Source: Alphaproteobacteria bacterium | GTDB taxonomy: Bacteria > Pseudomonadota > Alphaproteobacteria > Rhizobiales > Aestuariivirgaceae | NCBI GenBank assembly: GCA_024640405.1 | Contig: JAHEFB010000002.1 | Span: 1-64,000 of the forward strand | Length of the DNA: 64,000 bases | Direction of reading: 5' to 3' | Part shown: piece by piece, positions 1 through 11,385 of the stretch | Numbering within the stretch: the stretch's first letter is position 1 | Layout: the number at the start of each line of letters is the position of its first letter | Notes under the pieces: model-generated | What the model was told of the DNA's origin: nothing | The model's input: only the letters and a program-made list of their open reading frames with translations | Databases searched by the model: none | Program-made: the position numbers and the translations under genes

Positions 1-5
1 GTGGC

Positions 6-79
6 TGGCTGGGGAACCTGGATTCGAACCAGGACTAACGGAGTCAGAGTCCGTGGGTCTACCGTTAACCTATTCCCCA
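6..79 (-). tRNA. tRNA-Gln (anticodon CUG)
   Basis: Read on the minus strand, the acceptor stem TGGGGAA pairs with TTCCCCA. The anticodon stem CGGA/TCCG encloses the loop CTCTGAC, so the anticodon is CUG and reads CAG (glutamine). The T-arm carries the GGTTCGAATCC core. A discriminator G and an encoded CCA end (6-8) complete the gene. All arms are intact and no intron is seen. Confidence 0.95.
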
Positions 80-111
80 ATACTCCAGCCGAGCGATCAT
101 CGCGAGGCGTG

Positions 112-140
112 GCTTAGCCAATTCGCCTTGCCAGTGTCAA
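112..140 (-). promoter_or_regulatory. Candidate promoter of tRNA-Gln
   Basis: On the minus strand a perfect TTGACA -35 hexamer (135-140) is followed by a 17-nt spacer and CTAAGC (112-117). The -10 is weak against TATAAT but begins like the alphaproteobacterial CTATAT. Transcription would begin near 105, giving a leader of about 26 nt before the tRNA 5' end at 79. The assignment is inferred from sequence and position. Confidence 0.5.
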
Positions 141-177
141 GCCGGTAGTTGACTATAATTGATCTTGCGCTCAAACG

Positions 178-2304
178 CTAGTTGCGCAGCTTCTGCAGCA
201 GGGAACCCAGACCGCTGTCCTTTTTCAGCGATGCCGCTGCTGCTGCCACTTCCGGTGTGCCTTGCCGGGCAGGTGCAGGTGCCGCCGCAGAGGCTGGTTG
301 CACCGGAGTGGTATCCGGAATGGTCTGTGCCGGGGCCTGTTGGCCGATTTCTAGGTCGGAAATTCTCAGTGGTTTTTTCAGCAGTGACGAACTTGCGCCG
401 GCCACCGTATCTGGTGGTGAAGAAGCCGGAACTGCCGCTGCCGGTGCGGCGGACTGGGCGACAGGCGCGGCAGCTGCTGCCGGCGCGGGCGCTGGCGCCG
501 CCGCTGGCGCTGCAGGTTGTTGCACGGGTGCGGCCGCGGGTGCTGCAGCTTCAGACTCGCTGTCGCCAAACTGGCCGGTTTCCGGATTGAAATCGGCCGC
601 TTCAGGTGCCGAATCCGCATAGTCAACTTCGTAGGACTGCATGCGCCAGCGCGCGACGATGGCTTCCAGGAAGCCTTCATCGGGAACATCGATGCTCCAG
701 TTGCGGGTGAACGAAGCAGTTGAACTCTTCGGCAGTGCGTGGCGCGGCAGCAGATCGAACTTGATACGTGTCGGCAGCGAAACACCTTCGCCGAATGTCA
801 CAGCTTCACCGGTGCCCATAGTCGGCATGAACTCCAGCAACGATGCAGCAGCATCTGAAATGCCGGCCCGCATGATTTCCTGGTCGCGTTCGTTTGTCAG
901 GCGCATCGAGAATACCGTGTTGCACTGCGACAGGATCGTCGGATCCAGTTCCGCCGGGCGCTGGGTGATGATCGCCAGTGAAACACCGTATTTGCGGCCT
1001 TCCTTGGCAATTCTCGAGATGGCGCGTTTGGTCGGTTCAAATCCGCTGGTCTTGTCTGCCGGCACATACCTGTGAGCCTCTTCGCAAACAAATGTGATCG
1101 GTACGCGGCCCTGGCTCCAGAGTCCGAAATCGAACGCCATTCGGGCCAGCACCGACACGCACACATTGATCACTTCAGACGGAAGACCACCGAGTTCAAG
1201 AACGGTGATCGGCTTGTCATTCACCGGAATACGGAAAATGCGCCCAACCACCTCAGCCATGTTGTCGGAAATGGTCATGTGCCCGAACATGAACGAGTAC
1301 CGCGGATCACGCGTCATGGTTTCAAGGCGCGCCTTGAGCCGTTTGAACGGCGCAAGTTCACCTTTCAGGTCCAGCTTTCCCAGATGTTCCTCAATCAGGC
1401 TCATCAGGTCGGAAGACCGGTAAGGCACGGGTGTATCAACACCGAGATTGATCGTGTCGCTGGCGTCCTTCGAGCGCAGGCTTGGCGCTTTCTCCCGCCG
1501 GGTGCTGGCGGAGTACCGGGTTTTTGCAAGCGGAATCAGTTCCCTGAGAATTTCAACATCCTGCTCACGGTTCGGCTGGTTGCCGATAAGTATTTCGACA
1601 ACTTCCTCGAAGTTGAGCATCCAGAACGGCAGCGACATGTTTGCCGGCTGGATGACCTCGGCATATTCCTTGAACGAAGATGCATATTCACGGTGCACAT
1701 CCAGCAGCAGGATGTGGGCCTTGGGGTTCTTTTCCAGGATGCGGCGCAGGATCAGTGCAACGGAGCACGATTTGCCGGTACCGGTTGTGCCCAGCACCGC
1801 GAAGTGCTTGCCCAGCAGTTCGTCGATCTTGACCATGGCGGGTATAGTGATGTCCTGCTGAATGTGACCAATCCGGATCGAAGTGTCCTGGTCGCTGGCA
1901 TAGGCCATTGCCAGTTCGGTTTGTGATGCACGCGACACCACGTTGCCGAGGCCGGGATATGACGACACGCCACGCCGGAAGCTTTTCGGGTTGCCATGGT
2001 CGTCCTTGGGCAGTTCGCCGATGAACTCCACCTCTACAATACGCATTTCCTGCTCTTGGTTGTCGAGCGACGGGGTCGGAGAACTCAAGGCTGAAATCAG
2101 TGCAAGTGTGACGGTTGCATCGGTATCCACTTTCAATAAGGTGCCGATTTCCGGTGAACCTTCATTGCTGGCGGAAAATGCGTCGTCGGCATCGAGCAGA
2201 ATGATCGCATGTGCGCCGGTTACCGCCACAATACGGCCAATGCGTTCACTGGCCATATTCATGGGCCCGCGCGAAGTGGTTCCAGCAATATGTTGCGTTG
2301 TCAT
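178..2304 (-). CDS. HerA-like ATPase (DUF87 family)
   Basis: A 708-residue P-loop ATPase of the HerA/FtsK superfamily. An N-terminal beta-rich HAS-barrel-like region (about 15-150) is followed by a DUF87 ATPase core with Walker A GTTGTGKS (172-179), a Walker B region ending in EEAH (408-411) and a QRPAEL motif. Family members are hexameric DNA translocases or helicases, often linked to end resection or plasmid-like DNA handling; the role here is not known. Residues about 580-690 form a low-complexity Ala/Pro/Gln tail, unusual for the family and probably disordered. An AGAAGG ribosome site supports the ATG at 2304. It starts 12 nt after a histidine kinase gene, so the two are probably co-transcribed. 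No nurA nuclease gene is adjacent. Confidence 0.8.
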   Translation of the reverse strand: MTTQHIAGTTSRGPMNMASERIGRIVAVTGAHAIILLDADDAFSASNEGSPEIGTLLKVDTDATVTLALISALSSPTPSLDNQEQEMRIVEVEFIGELPKDDHGNPKSFRRGVSSYPGLGNVVSRASQTELAMAYASDQDTSIRIGHIQQDITIPAMVKIDELLGKHFAVLGTTGTGKSCSVALILRRILEKNPKAHILLLDVHREYASSFKEYAEVIQPANMSLPFWMLNFEEVVEILIGNQPNREQDVEILRELIPLAKTRYSASTRREKAPSLRSKDASDTINLGVDTPVPYRSSDLMSLIEEHLGKLDLKGELAPFKRLKARLETMTRDPRYSFMFGHMTISDNMAEVVGRIFRIPVNDKPITVLELGGLPSEVINVCVSVLARMAFDFGLWSQGRVPITFVCEEAHRYVPADKTSGFEPTKRAISRIAKEGRKYGVSLAIITQRPAELDPTILSQCNTVFSMRLTNERDQEIMRAGISDAAASLLEFMPTMGTGEAVTFGEGVSLPTRIKFDLLPRHALPKSSTASFTRNWSIDVPDEGFLEAIVARWRMQSYEVDYADSAPEAADFNPETGQFGDSESEAAAPAAAPVQQPAAPAAAPAPAPAAAAAPVAQSAAPAAAVPASSPPDTVAGASSSLLKKPLRISDLEIGQQAPAQTIPDTTPVQPASAAAPAPARQGTPEVAAAAASLKKDSGLGSLLQKLRN

Positions 2305-2316
2305 TTGGTCTGCCTT

Positions 2317-3189
2317 CTAATGCGCCGGTTGTTCCGGCAAACTTGTTTCGCGATGAGTGTCTTCGGCTGTTCCTGCAGGAATGACAAAACGGGCGCAGGT
2401 ACCAACGTTCAGCTGGCTTTCAAGCGTGAACTTGCCGTGATGTGATTTGATCAGTGCAACCGAGATGGGCAGTCCCAACCCGGTTCCTTCGCTGTTGTCG
2501 CCTGGGCCATTGCGTACCTGACCAAACGGCTGGGTGGCCATTTGCAGTTGCTCCTGGCTCATGCCGCGGCCGGTATCTGTAATGGTAAAGCTGACATAGC
2601 CATTGCTTTCGTCGGCAACGTCAATCGTCACGGCGCCGTCTTCATCGGTAAATTTCACGGCGTTGCTCAGCAAATTCAGCAATACCTGTTTTAGGCGCAG
2701 TGGGTCGGCGTGGATTGGCGGCAGTTTGTCGGCGACGTTGCAATTGACGGCGACGCCTTTCGCCGCTGCGCGCATTTCAATGAAGTGAACGCTGCTCTCC
2801 ACCATTGGCTTGACGTCCATAAGCTGCAGTTCCACGGTCAGTGCACCTGCCTGTATCTTGGAAACATCAAGAATTTCGTTGATCAGCTGCAACAGATGCT
2901 GGGCAGCTTCATTGATGTAGGACGCATATTGTTCGGTCTGGGCCTCCGGCAGGTCCTTGCGCGACTGCAGCATGTCTGAAAAGCCGATAATGGCATTCAG
3001 GGGTGTTCGCAGCTCGTGGCTCATCGATGCGATGAACTCGGATTTTGCCTTGGATGCAAGCTCTGCCTCAACGCGGGCGGTATTCACCGCCAGCGCCGAG
3101 CGTTCCTGGGTTACCGACGAGCGGATTTGCTCGGAGAAACCCCCGATCAACGATCCTTCCGGAAACCAGCTTTTTCCATAGCTATTCAT
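2317..3189 (-). CDS. Sensorless soluble histidine kinase
   Basis: A 290-residue histidine kinase made almost only of the transmitter core. The H-box SHELRTPLN carries the phospho-acceptor His58. The ATPase domain has an N-box (LLNLLSNAVKF, about 170-180), G1 DTGRGM (205-210) and G2 GTGLGL (235-240). There is no transmembrane segment and only about 45 residues of helical, probably coiled-coil sequence before the H-box, so any signal must be cytoplasmic or come through a partner. It resembles the DivJ/PleC-type HisKA core of alphaproteobacteria, but no specific member is recognisable. No response regulator is encoded nearby. It precedes the HerA-like gene by 12 nt. Confidence 0.8.
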   Translation of the reverse strand: MNSYGKSWFPEGSLIGGFSEQIRSSVTQERSALAVNTARVEAELASKAKSEFIASMSHELRTPLNAIIGFSDMLQSRKDLPEAQTEQYASYINEAAQHLLQLINEILDVSKIQAGALTVELQLMDVKPMVESSVHFIEMRAAAKGVAVNCNVADKLPPIHADPLRLKQVLLNLLSNAVKFTDEDGAVTIDVADESNGYVSFTITDTGRGMSQEQLQMATQPFGQVRNGPGDNSEGTGLGLPISVALIKSHHGKFTLESQLNVGTCARFVIPAGTAEDTHRETSLPEQPAH

Positions 3190-3345
3190 TCATTAATCCC
3201 TTGCGGTCCCAAACATACCTATCAAGGTCTAATCAGGCGTTAATGAAATCACGTTCAATGTATCGACAAGGAATCAGCTCGCTTTACCTTGTCACCAAAG
3301 CTGCTACACTGATTGCAACGAAACGAATTTAGGCAGGTTGCCTTC

Positions 3346-4569
3346 ATGGTTGCCCCCTGGAATGGCTGTTTATGCTGGGGCCAGGTGCGGGCGGCAGGTG
3401 ATCTGACGGGTGGTATTTTGGGCGCTGACGGCAAAACCGGCGCGAAACCGGCCAAACCGCGCCGGCGCCATGGGTGGCATTTACGTCGCCCGCCGCGCCG
3501 CCGTGACGAGGCGGTCGAGCCAGACAGCAAGGTGGTTTCGGGCACCGCTGCTGTTGGCAAGACATCTGCCAGATTTCGCAAAATTCCCGGTGAAACGATT
3601 TACGGCGCGCTTGACCTCGGCACCAATAACTGCCGTTTGTTGCTGGCGCGCCCTGCGGAAACCGGCTTTGAGGTAGTCGACGCGTTTTCGCGAATTGTCC
3701 GGCTGGGTGAGGGCGTTTCCCAAACCGGTGAAATATCGCAAGGTGCCATAGAGCGCACAATCAAGGCGCTCCGGGTTTGCTCAAACAAGTTGAAATGGTG
3801 GAATGTCGAACGCTGCCGCCTGATTGCCACCGAGGCCTGCCGTATGGCGGCCAATGGAGAAGAATTTATCGAACAGACCCGGGCTGAGATCGGCCTGGAT
3901 CTTGAGGTAATTGATCGTGAAACCGAGGCAGGCCTTGCAGCCGCCGGCGCGTCGCCGCTAATTTGTGGCAAGGCGAAGTCGGTTGTGGTGTTTGATATTG
4001 GCGGAGGTTCCACTGAAATATTGTGGCTCAATGTTGGTGGAGGCCGTTACAAGATCAGTGACTGGACATCCATCCCGGCCGGTGTGGTCACCATCGCAGA
4101 AAAATTTGGCGGCAAGCAGGTGAATTCTGAAAGTTTCGCCGCCATGCGCGCTCATGTGGCGGAACTGGCCCAGCCGTTTGCCCACCGGATGCGAAACGGA
4201 TCTGAACACAATCCCGTACCCGATCACCTGCTGGGCACTTCCGGTACCGTCACAACCGTGTGCGGCATCCACATGAACCTGCGTCGTTATGATCGCGCGC
4301 GCGTGGACGGCGCCTGGATCATGGGCGCGGAGGTCGGTGCAGTGACAAACGACCTGTTGTCCATGACCTATGAACAGCGTGCCTCTTCACCGTGTGTCGG
4401 ACCGGAGCGCGCAGACCTCGTTCTGGCCGGTTGTGCGATACTGGAAGAGATCAGAAACATCTGGCCTGCTGACCGCATTCGTGTGGCCGATCGTGGCTTG
4501 CGCGAGGGCATTTTAACATCACTCATGAACGAGGACGGAAACTATGCCCGGCCCACGCAGACCGAGTAG
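3346..4569 (+). CDS. Ppx/GppA-family phosphatase
   Basis: A 407-residue member of the exopolyphosphatase / guanosine pentaphosphatase family, which cleaves polyphosphate or pppGpp. It has the actin-like ATPase fold signatures GALDLGTNNCR and VVFDIGGGSTEI. The first 75 or so residues are basic and low in complexity (KPRRRHG..RRPPRRR), an extension seen in many alphaproteobacterial members. The ATG at 3346 is chosen because AGGCAGG lies 8 nt upstream; an in-frame TTG at 3313 is the alternative. The 3' end overlaps rlmE by 26 bp, implying an operon. Whether Ppx or GppA activity dominates cannot be read from sequence. Confidence 0.85.
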   Translation: MVAPWNGCLCWGQVRAAGDLTGGILGADGKTGAKPAKPRRRHGWHLRRPPRRRDEAVEPDSKVVSGTAAVGKTSARFRKIPGETIYGALDLGTNNCRLLLARPAETGFEVVDAFSRIVRLGEGVSQTGEISQGAIERTIKALRVCSNKLKWWNVERCRLIATEACRMAANGEEFIEQTRAEIGLDLEVIDRETEAGLAAAGASPLICGKAKSVVVFDIGGGSTEILWLNVGGGRYKISDWTSIPAGVVTIAEKFGGKQVNSESFAAMRAHVAELAQPFAHRMRNGSEHNPVPDHLLGTSGTVTTVCGIHMNLRRYDRARVDGAWIMGAEVGAVTNDLLSMTYEQRASSPCVGPERADLVLAGCAILEEIRNIWPADRIRVADRGLREGILTSLMNEDGNYARPTQTE

Positions 4570-5278
4570 CAAGAAACCACGTTCCGGCGGAACTTCCGGT
4601 CGCAATCCAACCAAAACCGCCCAGAAAGTGAAAACTGCGCGAGGCCGCCGGCTGTCTTCAACCCGCTGGCTGGAGCGGCAGTTGAATGATCCGTATGTAT
4701 CGCGCGCCAAACTGGAAGGATACCGGTCGCGCTCGGCATTCAAGCTTGCCGAAATCGACGATGAATTCAAATTTCTCAAGCCCGGCGGCCGGATTGTGGA
4801 TCTTGGCGCTGCGCCGGGAGGCTGGTCCCAGATAGCGGCTCGCCGCACAAATGCCGATTCAGGCGACGGCAAGGTTGTTGCAATAGACATGCACGGTGTT
4901 GAGCCGATTGCCGGTGTCACCATTTTCAAGCAGGACTTTCTTGAAGAGGGGGCTGCCGATGCCCTGATTGAGGCGCTGGGCGGCGATAAGGCGGATGCCG
5001 TCGTTTCGGATATGGCAGCGCACGCCACCGGCCATCGCCAGACCGATCATTTCAAGATCATGGCGCTGGCGGACGCCGGCCTTGTATTTGCTAGGCAGGT
5101 TCTGAAACCGGGCGGCACCTATGTGTGCAAGGTGTTGCGCGGCGGAGCCGAGAGTGAACTGCTTGCCACTTTGAAACGCGAATTCAGGAATGTCCGGCAT
5201 TTCAAGCCGGAATCCAGCCGTGACGATTCTGCGGAATTGTTCCTCGTGGCGACCGGGTATCGCGGGACGGTCGAGTAA
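4544..5278 (+). CDS. rlmE: 23S rRNA (uridine-2552-2'-O)-methyltransferase RlmE
   Basis: The FtsJ/RrmJ methyltransferase that 2'-O-methylates U2552 in the A-loop of 23S rRNA. The full K-D-K-E tetrad is visible: Lys67 in SRSAFKL, Asp156 in VVSDMAAH, Lys196 in YVCKVLRGG and Glu231 in SRDDSAELFLV. The SAM loop is VDLGAAPGGWSQ. A basic N-terminal extension of about 45 residues, typical of alphaproteobacteria, precedes the domain. The start at 4544 lies inside the 3' end of ppx, with a GAGGACGG site upstream, indicating translational coupling. At 244 residues it is of normal length. Confidence 0.95.
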   Translation: MPGPRRPSSKKPRSGGTSGRNPTKTAQKVKTARGRRLSSTRWLERQLNDPYVSRAKLEGYRSRSAFKLAEIDDEFKFLKPGGRIVDLGAAPGGWSQIAARRTNADSGDGKVVAIDMHGVEPIAGVTIFKQDFLEEGAADALIEALGGDKADAVVSDMAAHATGHRQTDHFKIMALADAGLVFARQVLKPGGTYVCKVLRGGAESELLATLKREFRNVRHFKPESSRDDSAELFLVATGYRGTVE

Positions 5279-5463
5279 TTTGGCCGTCCCGGTGCGGAAT
5301 GGCGGAATAAGGCAAAAGCTGCGATAAGTTGACAATGGCCAACATGCCACACCCGGTGTGGATAACTGCCGCTTGCCGCACCCTTCAACTGGGTGTTACA
5401 GACAGTCGTCAATCTGGTTGCGAGTCGTGTTTGGCTTCTTGTCCCGCACATTGCAACTTTCCA

Positions 5464-7276
<1,813 letters not shown>

Positions 7277-7353
7277 GACCGACAAATTCAGGCAGTAACC
7301 GGTATCCGGTCAGGTGGGCCGGTTTCAAGTGCGTTTTCAACAGGAAGCAGTCC

Positions 7354-8646
7354 ATGCATCTTTCCGGCAGGCTTGCAGCAGCAATTGAAGTCATCACTGA
7401 TGTGACGGATCGTCACCGCCCGGTAAACGGTGCGCTGTCGGACTGGGGAAAGGCGCATCGCTTTGCAGGTTCCGGTGATCGCGCGGCCATCGGCAATATT
7501 GTCTACGACGTCATGCGGCAGCGTTCTCTGCTGGCTTCAGTCATGGGCTCGGATACACCGCGCGCCCTGGTGCTTGCCGCCGCCAATCGCCTGATGAACA
7601 CCTCAGTGCAAGAACTGGCCGGCCTGGTCTGTGCAAAGCACGGACCTGGCGAATTGACGGAGCAGGAAATGGCAGCGCTGTCGACAGATCATACCGCAGA
7701 TGCGGACCGGCATGTGCAGGCCAATATTCCACAGTGGCTGATGGCGTCTTTCGGCAATGCATTTGGCGACGATACCGTTCGCCAGGGCCAGGCACTGGCC
7801 GTCCGCGCACCGGTTGATGTTCGTGCCAATCTGCTCAAGACAACAAGGGAAAAATTGCTCGCTCAGTTGTCGAAGTTTGATGCCGTGGAAGCACCGCTGG
7901 CCCCGGACGCCATCCGGATAGCAGTGCCGGAAGGATTGAAACGTACGCCCAACCTTGAAGCCGAGCCTTCTTTTCAGCGCGGCGCCTTTGAAATTCAGGA
8001 TGCTGCGTCACAGGTCGCGGCACGAATGTGTGGGGTGGAAGCAGGACAACAGGTCGCAGACATTTGTGCAGGCGCCGGTGGCAAGACGCTGGCACTGGCA
8101 TCTGCCATGGGAAACAAGGGTCAGATTCATGCCTGGGATGCCGACAGGAACCGCCTGAAGCCGATTGTTGCACGCCTTAATCGGGCAGGGGTCCACAATG
8201 TTCAGGTCATACCGGCAGACGAACCGGAAAAGCTGGATGAGCTGGCAGGCCGCATGGACCGGGTACTGGTCGATGCACCTTGTTCAGGATCGGGTTCCTG
8301 GCGGCGCAAGCCGGACGCCAAATGGCGGTTGACGCCGGAAAGCCTGGCCAACCGCGGTGATGATCAACGCGCGGTACTGGCACGGGCTGCTCCACTGGTC
8401 AAACCGGGAGGCCGGCTGATCTATGTGACCTGTTCACTGTTGCCGGAAGAAAACACAGGTCAGGTTGAGGCGTTTCTGGCCTCCAATCAGGACTTCTCTG
8501 TTTTGCCCTATGCTGATGTCTGGCAGCAGTGCCTTCCCGGTGATCCGCCGGTTTCCGCCGACGGCAGCACAAGCACGTTGCTGTTGTCACCGGCAGATCA
8601 CAATGTCGATGGTTTCTTCATTGCGGTGATGCAGCGGCGGGGCTGA
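7354..8646 (+). CDS. RsmB/NOP-family RNA (cytosine-5) methyltransferase
   Basis: A 430-residue class I SAM-dependent m5C RNA methyltransferase. An N-terminal NusB-like helical region is followed by the Rossmann domain with SAM motif DICAGAGGKT (236-245). Both conserved cysteines of the family are present: Cys310 in DAPCSGSGSWRR and Cys360 in YVTCSLLPEEN. The likely target is 16S rRNA C967, as for RsmB, but alphaproteobacteria encode several paralogues and the exact base cannot be assigned. AGGAAG lies 8 nt before the ATG. It sits in the guaB-rsmB-guaA order common in Hyphomicrobiales. Confidence 0.88.
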   Translation: MHLSGRLAAAIEVITDVTDRHRPVNGALSDWGKAHRFAGSGDRAAIGNIVYDVMRQRSLLASVMGSDTPRALVLAAANRLMNTSVQELAGLVCAKHGPGELTEQEMAALSTDHTADADRHVQANIPQWLMASFGNAFGDDTVRQGQALAVRAPVDVRANLLKTTREKLLAQLSKFDAVEAPLAPDAIRIAVPEGLKRTPNLEAEPSFQRGAFEIQDAASQVAARMCGVEAGQQVADICAGAGGKTLALASAMGNKGQIHAWDADRNRLKPIVARLNRAGVHNVQVIPADEPEKLDELAGRMDRVLVDAPCSGSGSWRRKPDAKWRLTPESLANRGDDQRAVLARAAPLVKPGGRLIYVTCSLLPEENTGQVEAFLASNQDFSVLPYADVWQQCLPGDPPVSADGSTSTLLLSPADHNVDGFFIAVMQRRG

Positions 8647-8744
8647 AGCGTGTGATCGTTTGCTCGTACGCTTGTTGGGCCTCGACCGGTCGGACCTTTC
8701 AAGATGAACCGGAGTTGAGGCAGCATGGACATCCGTGATGCAGG

Positions 8745-9155
8745 ATGGGCCCATGCGTCAGCAGCCCGCGCGATAAGGAAAAACCGGCCTGAAGAGGTGA
8801 TCTGGGGCATTGGCCCTGCAAGCAGGGTGAACCCTATTGCGAGTATATCCTCAAGCGCCATGCCCATGATTGGGCCGAGGTCACGTTGTCCGCTGCCGTC
8901 GGGTTTCTGGTCGAGGCAATCGGTGTTTCGATAATCTGGTATCATGACAGCGATACCGGTGCCCGCATCAAACGGATCAACTGGTCGAAACCGCCGCGGT
9001 CAATCTATTCCAGTCTGCCGCGCAGTTTCTGCTTCGAAAAAACCAGTCTTGTTCCGGCATTCATTGTGCCAACCGCACCAAAGGACTTCCGTCGCCGGCT
9101 GAAACGCGGCCAGGAGGCGTTTTGGCGTATGGATGCAACCCGCACGTTCAACTGA
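8745..9155 (+). pseudogene. Decayed small gene, in-frame TGA at 8790
   Basis: The reading frame from ATG 8745 meets TGA at 8790 and then stays open to 9155. The open part reads as a real, unrecognised protein of about 120 residues (GHWPCKQGEPYCEYILKRHA, later an Arg/Lys-rich helix ending in MDATRTFN) with two cysteines about 6 residues apart near its start. The first 30 or so codons of another frame (ATG 8725) also look protein-like, so a frameshift is the alternative to a point nonsense mutation. No ATG, GTG or TTG starts the main segment before 8886. It lies between rsmB and a small minus-strand gene. Function is unknown. Confidence 0.4.
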
Positions 9156-9175
9156 GCACGCGGGCGAAATTTGCT

Positions 9176-9358
9176 CTAGCTCACGTGCGCACCGCGCATT
9201 TCCTTGATGGCCTTGCGAACCTGCATCCAGGCTTCAGCGTGCAACTGTTCGCCGGCATTGCGCAGCGAGCTGGCTTTCTGGGCCGCATGGGCTTCCGCCT
9301 TGTCACCGTAGGCGTCCACCAGGGCGCGAGCATGTTCTGCAATTTGTACAGCGTTCAT
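9176..9358 (-). CDS. Small conserved-looking protein of 60 residues
   Basis: A 60-residue, soluble, mostly helical protein (MNAVQIAEHARALVDAYG at the N-terminus, then an Ala/Glu/Gln-rich amphipathic stretch and a second helix WMQVRKAIKEMR). The ATG at 9358 is supported by AGGAGA 8 nt upstream; the frame extends a further 20 codons without such a site. It has no signal peptide, membrane segment or metal motif. The composition resembles short stress-related or nucleoid-associated helical proteins of Hyphomicrobiales, but I do not recognise the family. It stands alone between the decayed gene and guaA. Confidence 0.65.
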   Translation of the reverse strand: MNAVQIAEHARALVDAYGDKAEAHAAQKASSLRNAGEQLHAEAWMQVRKAIKEMRGAHVS

Positions 9359-9448
9359 TATTTGCGTCTCCTCTATATGGTAAACCTCCCCCGGCCTCGA
9401 TAACCGCGACCATACCACAAAAACCCGCTGAGCAGTGAACAGGACGAC

Positions 9449-11053
9449 ATGCCACTGCCTGTTTATCTTGCGGACTCGGACAGTTTTCTGTATCCGCTCG
9501 CTATGACAGACCGCCTCCTCATTATCGATTTCGGTTCACAGGTTACCCAGCTCATCGCGCGGCGATTGCGGGAACTGAATGTGTATTGCGAAATTCATCC
9601 GTTCCAGAAGGTCTCCGATGACTTCCTGCAGGAGTTTGCACCCAGGGCCGTGATCCTGTCCGGCGGACCTGCCTCGGTGTTTGACAACGGCGCACCGATG
9701 CCGCCCGCATCGGTGTTCGATATGGGCATACCCGTGCTGGGGATATGTTATGGCCAGCAGGTAATGATGCACTGCCTTGGCGGACTGGTGGAGCGCGGCG
9801 CAGGCACTGCCGAATTTGGCCGCGCCTATGTCACACCGGGTAACAAACAGCTTGCGCTGCTGGACGGCTGGTTTGAAGCAGGAGATGAGCAGGTCTGGAT
9901 GAGCCATGGTGATCACGTATCCAGGCTCGCGCCGGGGTTCGAGGTCTACGGCACCTCACCGAATGCGCCATTTGCCATAACCGCGGACACATCGCGAAAC
10001 TTTTTCGCTGTGCAGTTTCACCCCGAGGTTCACCACACGCCACGTGGTGTAAAACTGTATGAAAATTTTATCAGGCTCGCCGGCTTCAAGGGCGACTGGA
10101 CGATGGGTGCCTACAAGGATCAGGCCATAGCAGCCATTCGTGAACAGGTCGGATCCGGCCGGGTCATCTGTGGTTTATCTGGCGGTGTTGATTCGTCCGT
10201 GGCGGCTGTGCTGATCCACCAGGCCATCGGAGACCAGTTGACCTGTATTCTGGTCGATCATGGCCTGATGCGAAAGGACGAGGCGCAACAGGTCGTGACG
10301 ATGTTTCGCGACAATTACAACATCCCGCTTGATCTGGTGGACGCTGCCGACACATTTCTTGATGCACTCGAGGGTGAATCTGATCCGGAGACCAAGCGCA
10401 AGACGATCGGACGGTTGTTCATCGAGGAATTCGAACGCGAGGCCAAAAAAATCGGCGGCGCGGAGTTTTTGGCCCAAGGCACTTTATACCCGGACGTGAT
10501 CGAGAGTGTGTCGTTTTCCGGTGGCCCGTCCGTTACCATCAAGTCGCATCACAACGTTGGCGGTCTGCCCGAACGAATGAACATGCAACTTGTCGAACCG
10601 CTGCGCGAATTGTTCAAGGACGAGGTGAGGGCGCTGGGCCGCGAGCTCGGCCTGCCGGAAAGTTTCATCGGCAGGCACCCATTCCCCGGACCCGGTCTTG
10701 CCATTCGCTGCCCGGGCGGGGTGACCCGCGACAAGGTCAGGATCTTGCAGGAGGCAGATGCAGTCTACCTGGATGAAATACGCAAAGCCGGGCTGTATGA
10801 TGATATCTGGCAGGCATTTGCCGTCTTGCTGCCGGTGCAGACTGTCGGTGTCATGGGTGATGGCCGGACCTATGAATTTGTCTGTGCGCTGCGTGCTGTT
10901 ACATCCGTAGATGGCATGACAGCGGACTTCTTCCCGTATGACATGGAATTTCTGGGGCGCGTCGCAACCCGCATCATCAATGAAGTCCGCGGCATCAATC
11001 GGGTCGTATACGACGTGACCTCGAAGCCGCCCGGCACAATCGAGTGGGAATAG
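9449..11053 (+). CDS. guaA: GMP synthase (glutamine-hydrolysing)
   Basis: A 534-residue GMP synthetase, converting XMP to GMP with ATP and glutamine. The class I amidotransferase domain has the nucleophile Cys100 in GICYGQQ and the His/Glu pair in FHPEVHHT. The PP-loop SGGVDSS binds ATP, and the C-terminal dimerisation domain ends in [13 protein letters not shown] lies 5 nt before ATG 9449, but the core fold starts at [12 protein letters not shown], so the in-frame ATG at 9503 (516 residues) is a credible alternative. The guaA 3' end is a known integration target of some islands; no attachment-site duplicate or integrase is visible here. Confidence 0.96.
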   Translation: MPLPVYLADSDSFLYPLAMTDRLLIIDFGSQVTQLIARRLRELNVYCEIHPFQKVSDDFLQEFAPRAVILSGGPASVFDNGAPMPPASVFDMGIPVLGICYGQQVMMHCLGGLVERGAGTAEFGRAYVTPGNKQLALLDGWFEAGDEQVWMSHGDHVSRLAPGFEVYGTSPNAPFAITADTSRNFFAVQFHPEVHHTPRGVKLYENFIRLAGFKGDWTMGAYKDQAIAAIREQVGSGRVICGLSGGVDSSVAAVLIHQAIGDQLTCILVDHGLMRKDEAQQVVTMFRDNYNIPLDLVDAADTFLDALEGESDPETKRKTIGRLFIEEFEREAKKIGGAEFLAQGTLYPDVIESVSFSGGPSVTIKSHHNVGGLPERMNMQLVEPLRELFKDEVRALGRELGLPESFIGRHPFPGPGLAIRCPGGVTRDKVRILQEADAVYLDEIRKAGLYDDIWQAFAVLLPVQTVGVMGDGRTYEFVCALRAVTSVDGMTADFFPYDMEFLGRVATRIINEVRGINRVVYDVTSKPPGTIEWE

Positions 11054-11385
11054 TCCGCGCGTGGATTTGCATTTCTCCGCGTCGATCAAAATACTCACAA
11101 ACATTTGATATCATTGAATTTTTATCGTCGGCCACGCGTCGCCACTGGCAGCCATTTTGGTGAAGCCGTTTTCTGTGACGGTATCCGTGACGGACCTTGG
11201 CCACCTTGATTTTGCACAAATCGGGCAGTACCGTCATCATCGCAGGCGCTCCCGACGGTGCAACCAGCCCGGCATTGTGATCAGAGCCGGAAAAATCCAG
11301 CCTCCGGCGGTCCGGAGAATGGTCTCAGAGCCCAACTCCTGGAATATCTCCAGCCGGGTGGTCAAAACACGGAGAGCAGGTCGGA
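11054..11385. other. Non-coding gap between guaA and fahA
   Basis: These 332 bp lie between two convergent genes. Open frames here have no ribosome site and read as low-quality translations rich in Arg and His. No clear terminator with a T-run, no tRNA and no repeat was seen. A short AT-rich stretch is at about 11085-11130. It marks the left edge of the eroded 11-17 kb patch. Confidence 0.5.

Noticed and set aside
8790-8792. TGA in the small gene upstream of guaA as a selenocysteine codon
   Set aside because: No selenocysteine insertion hairpin was found immediately downstream and the residue context does not resemble known selenoproteins; decay is simpler.
11054-11385. Possible integrated island at the 3' end of guaA
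   Set aside because: No integrase, no duplicate of the guaA 3' end and no flanking direct repeat were seen in the window.
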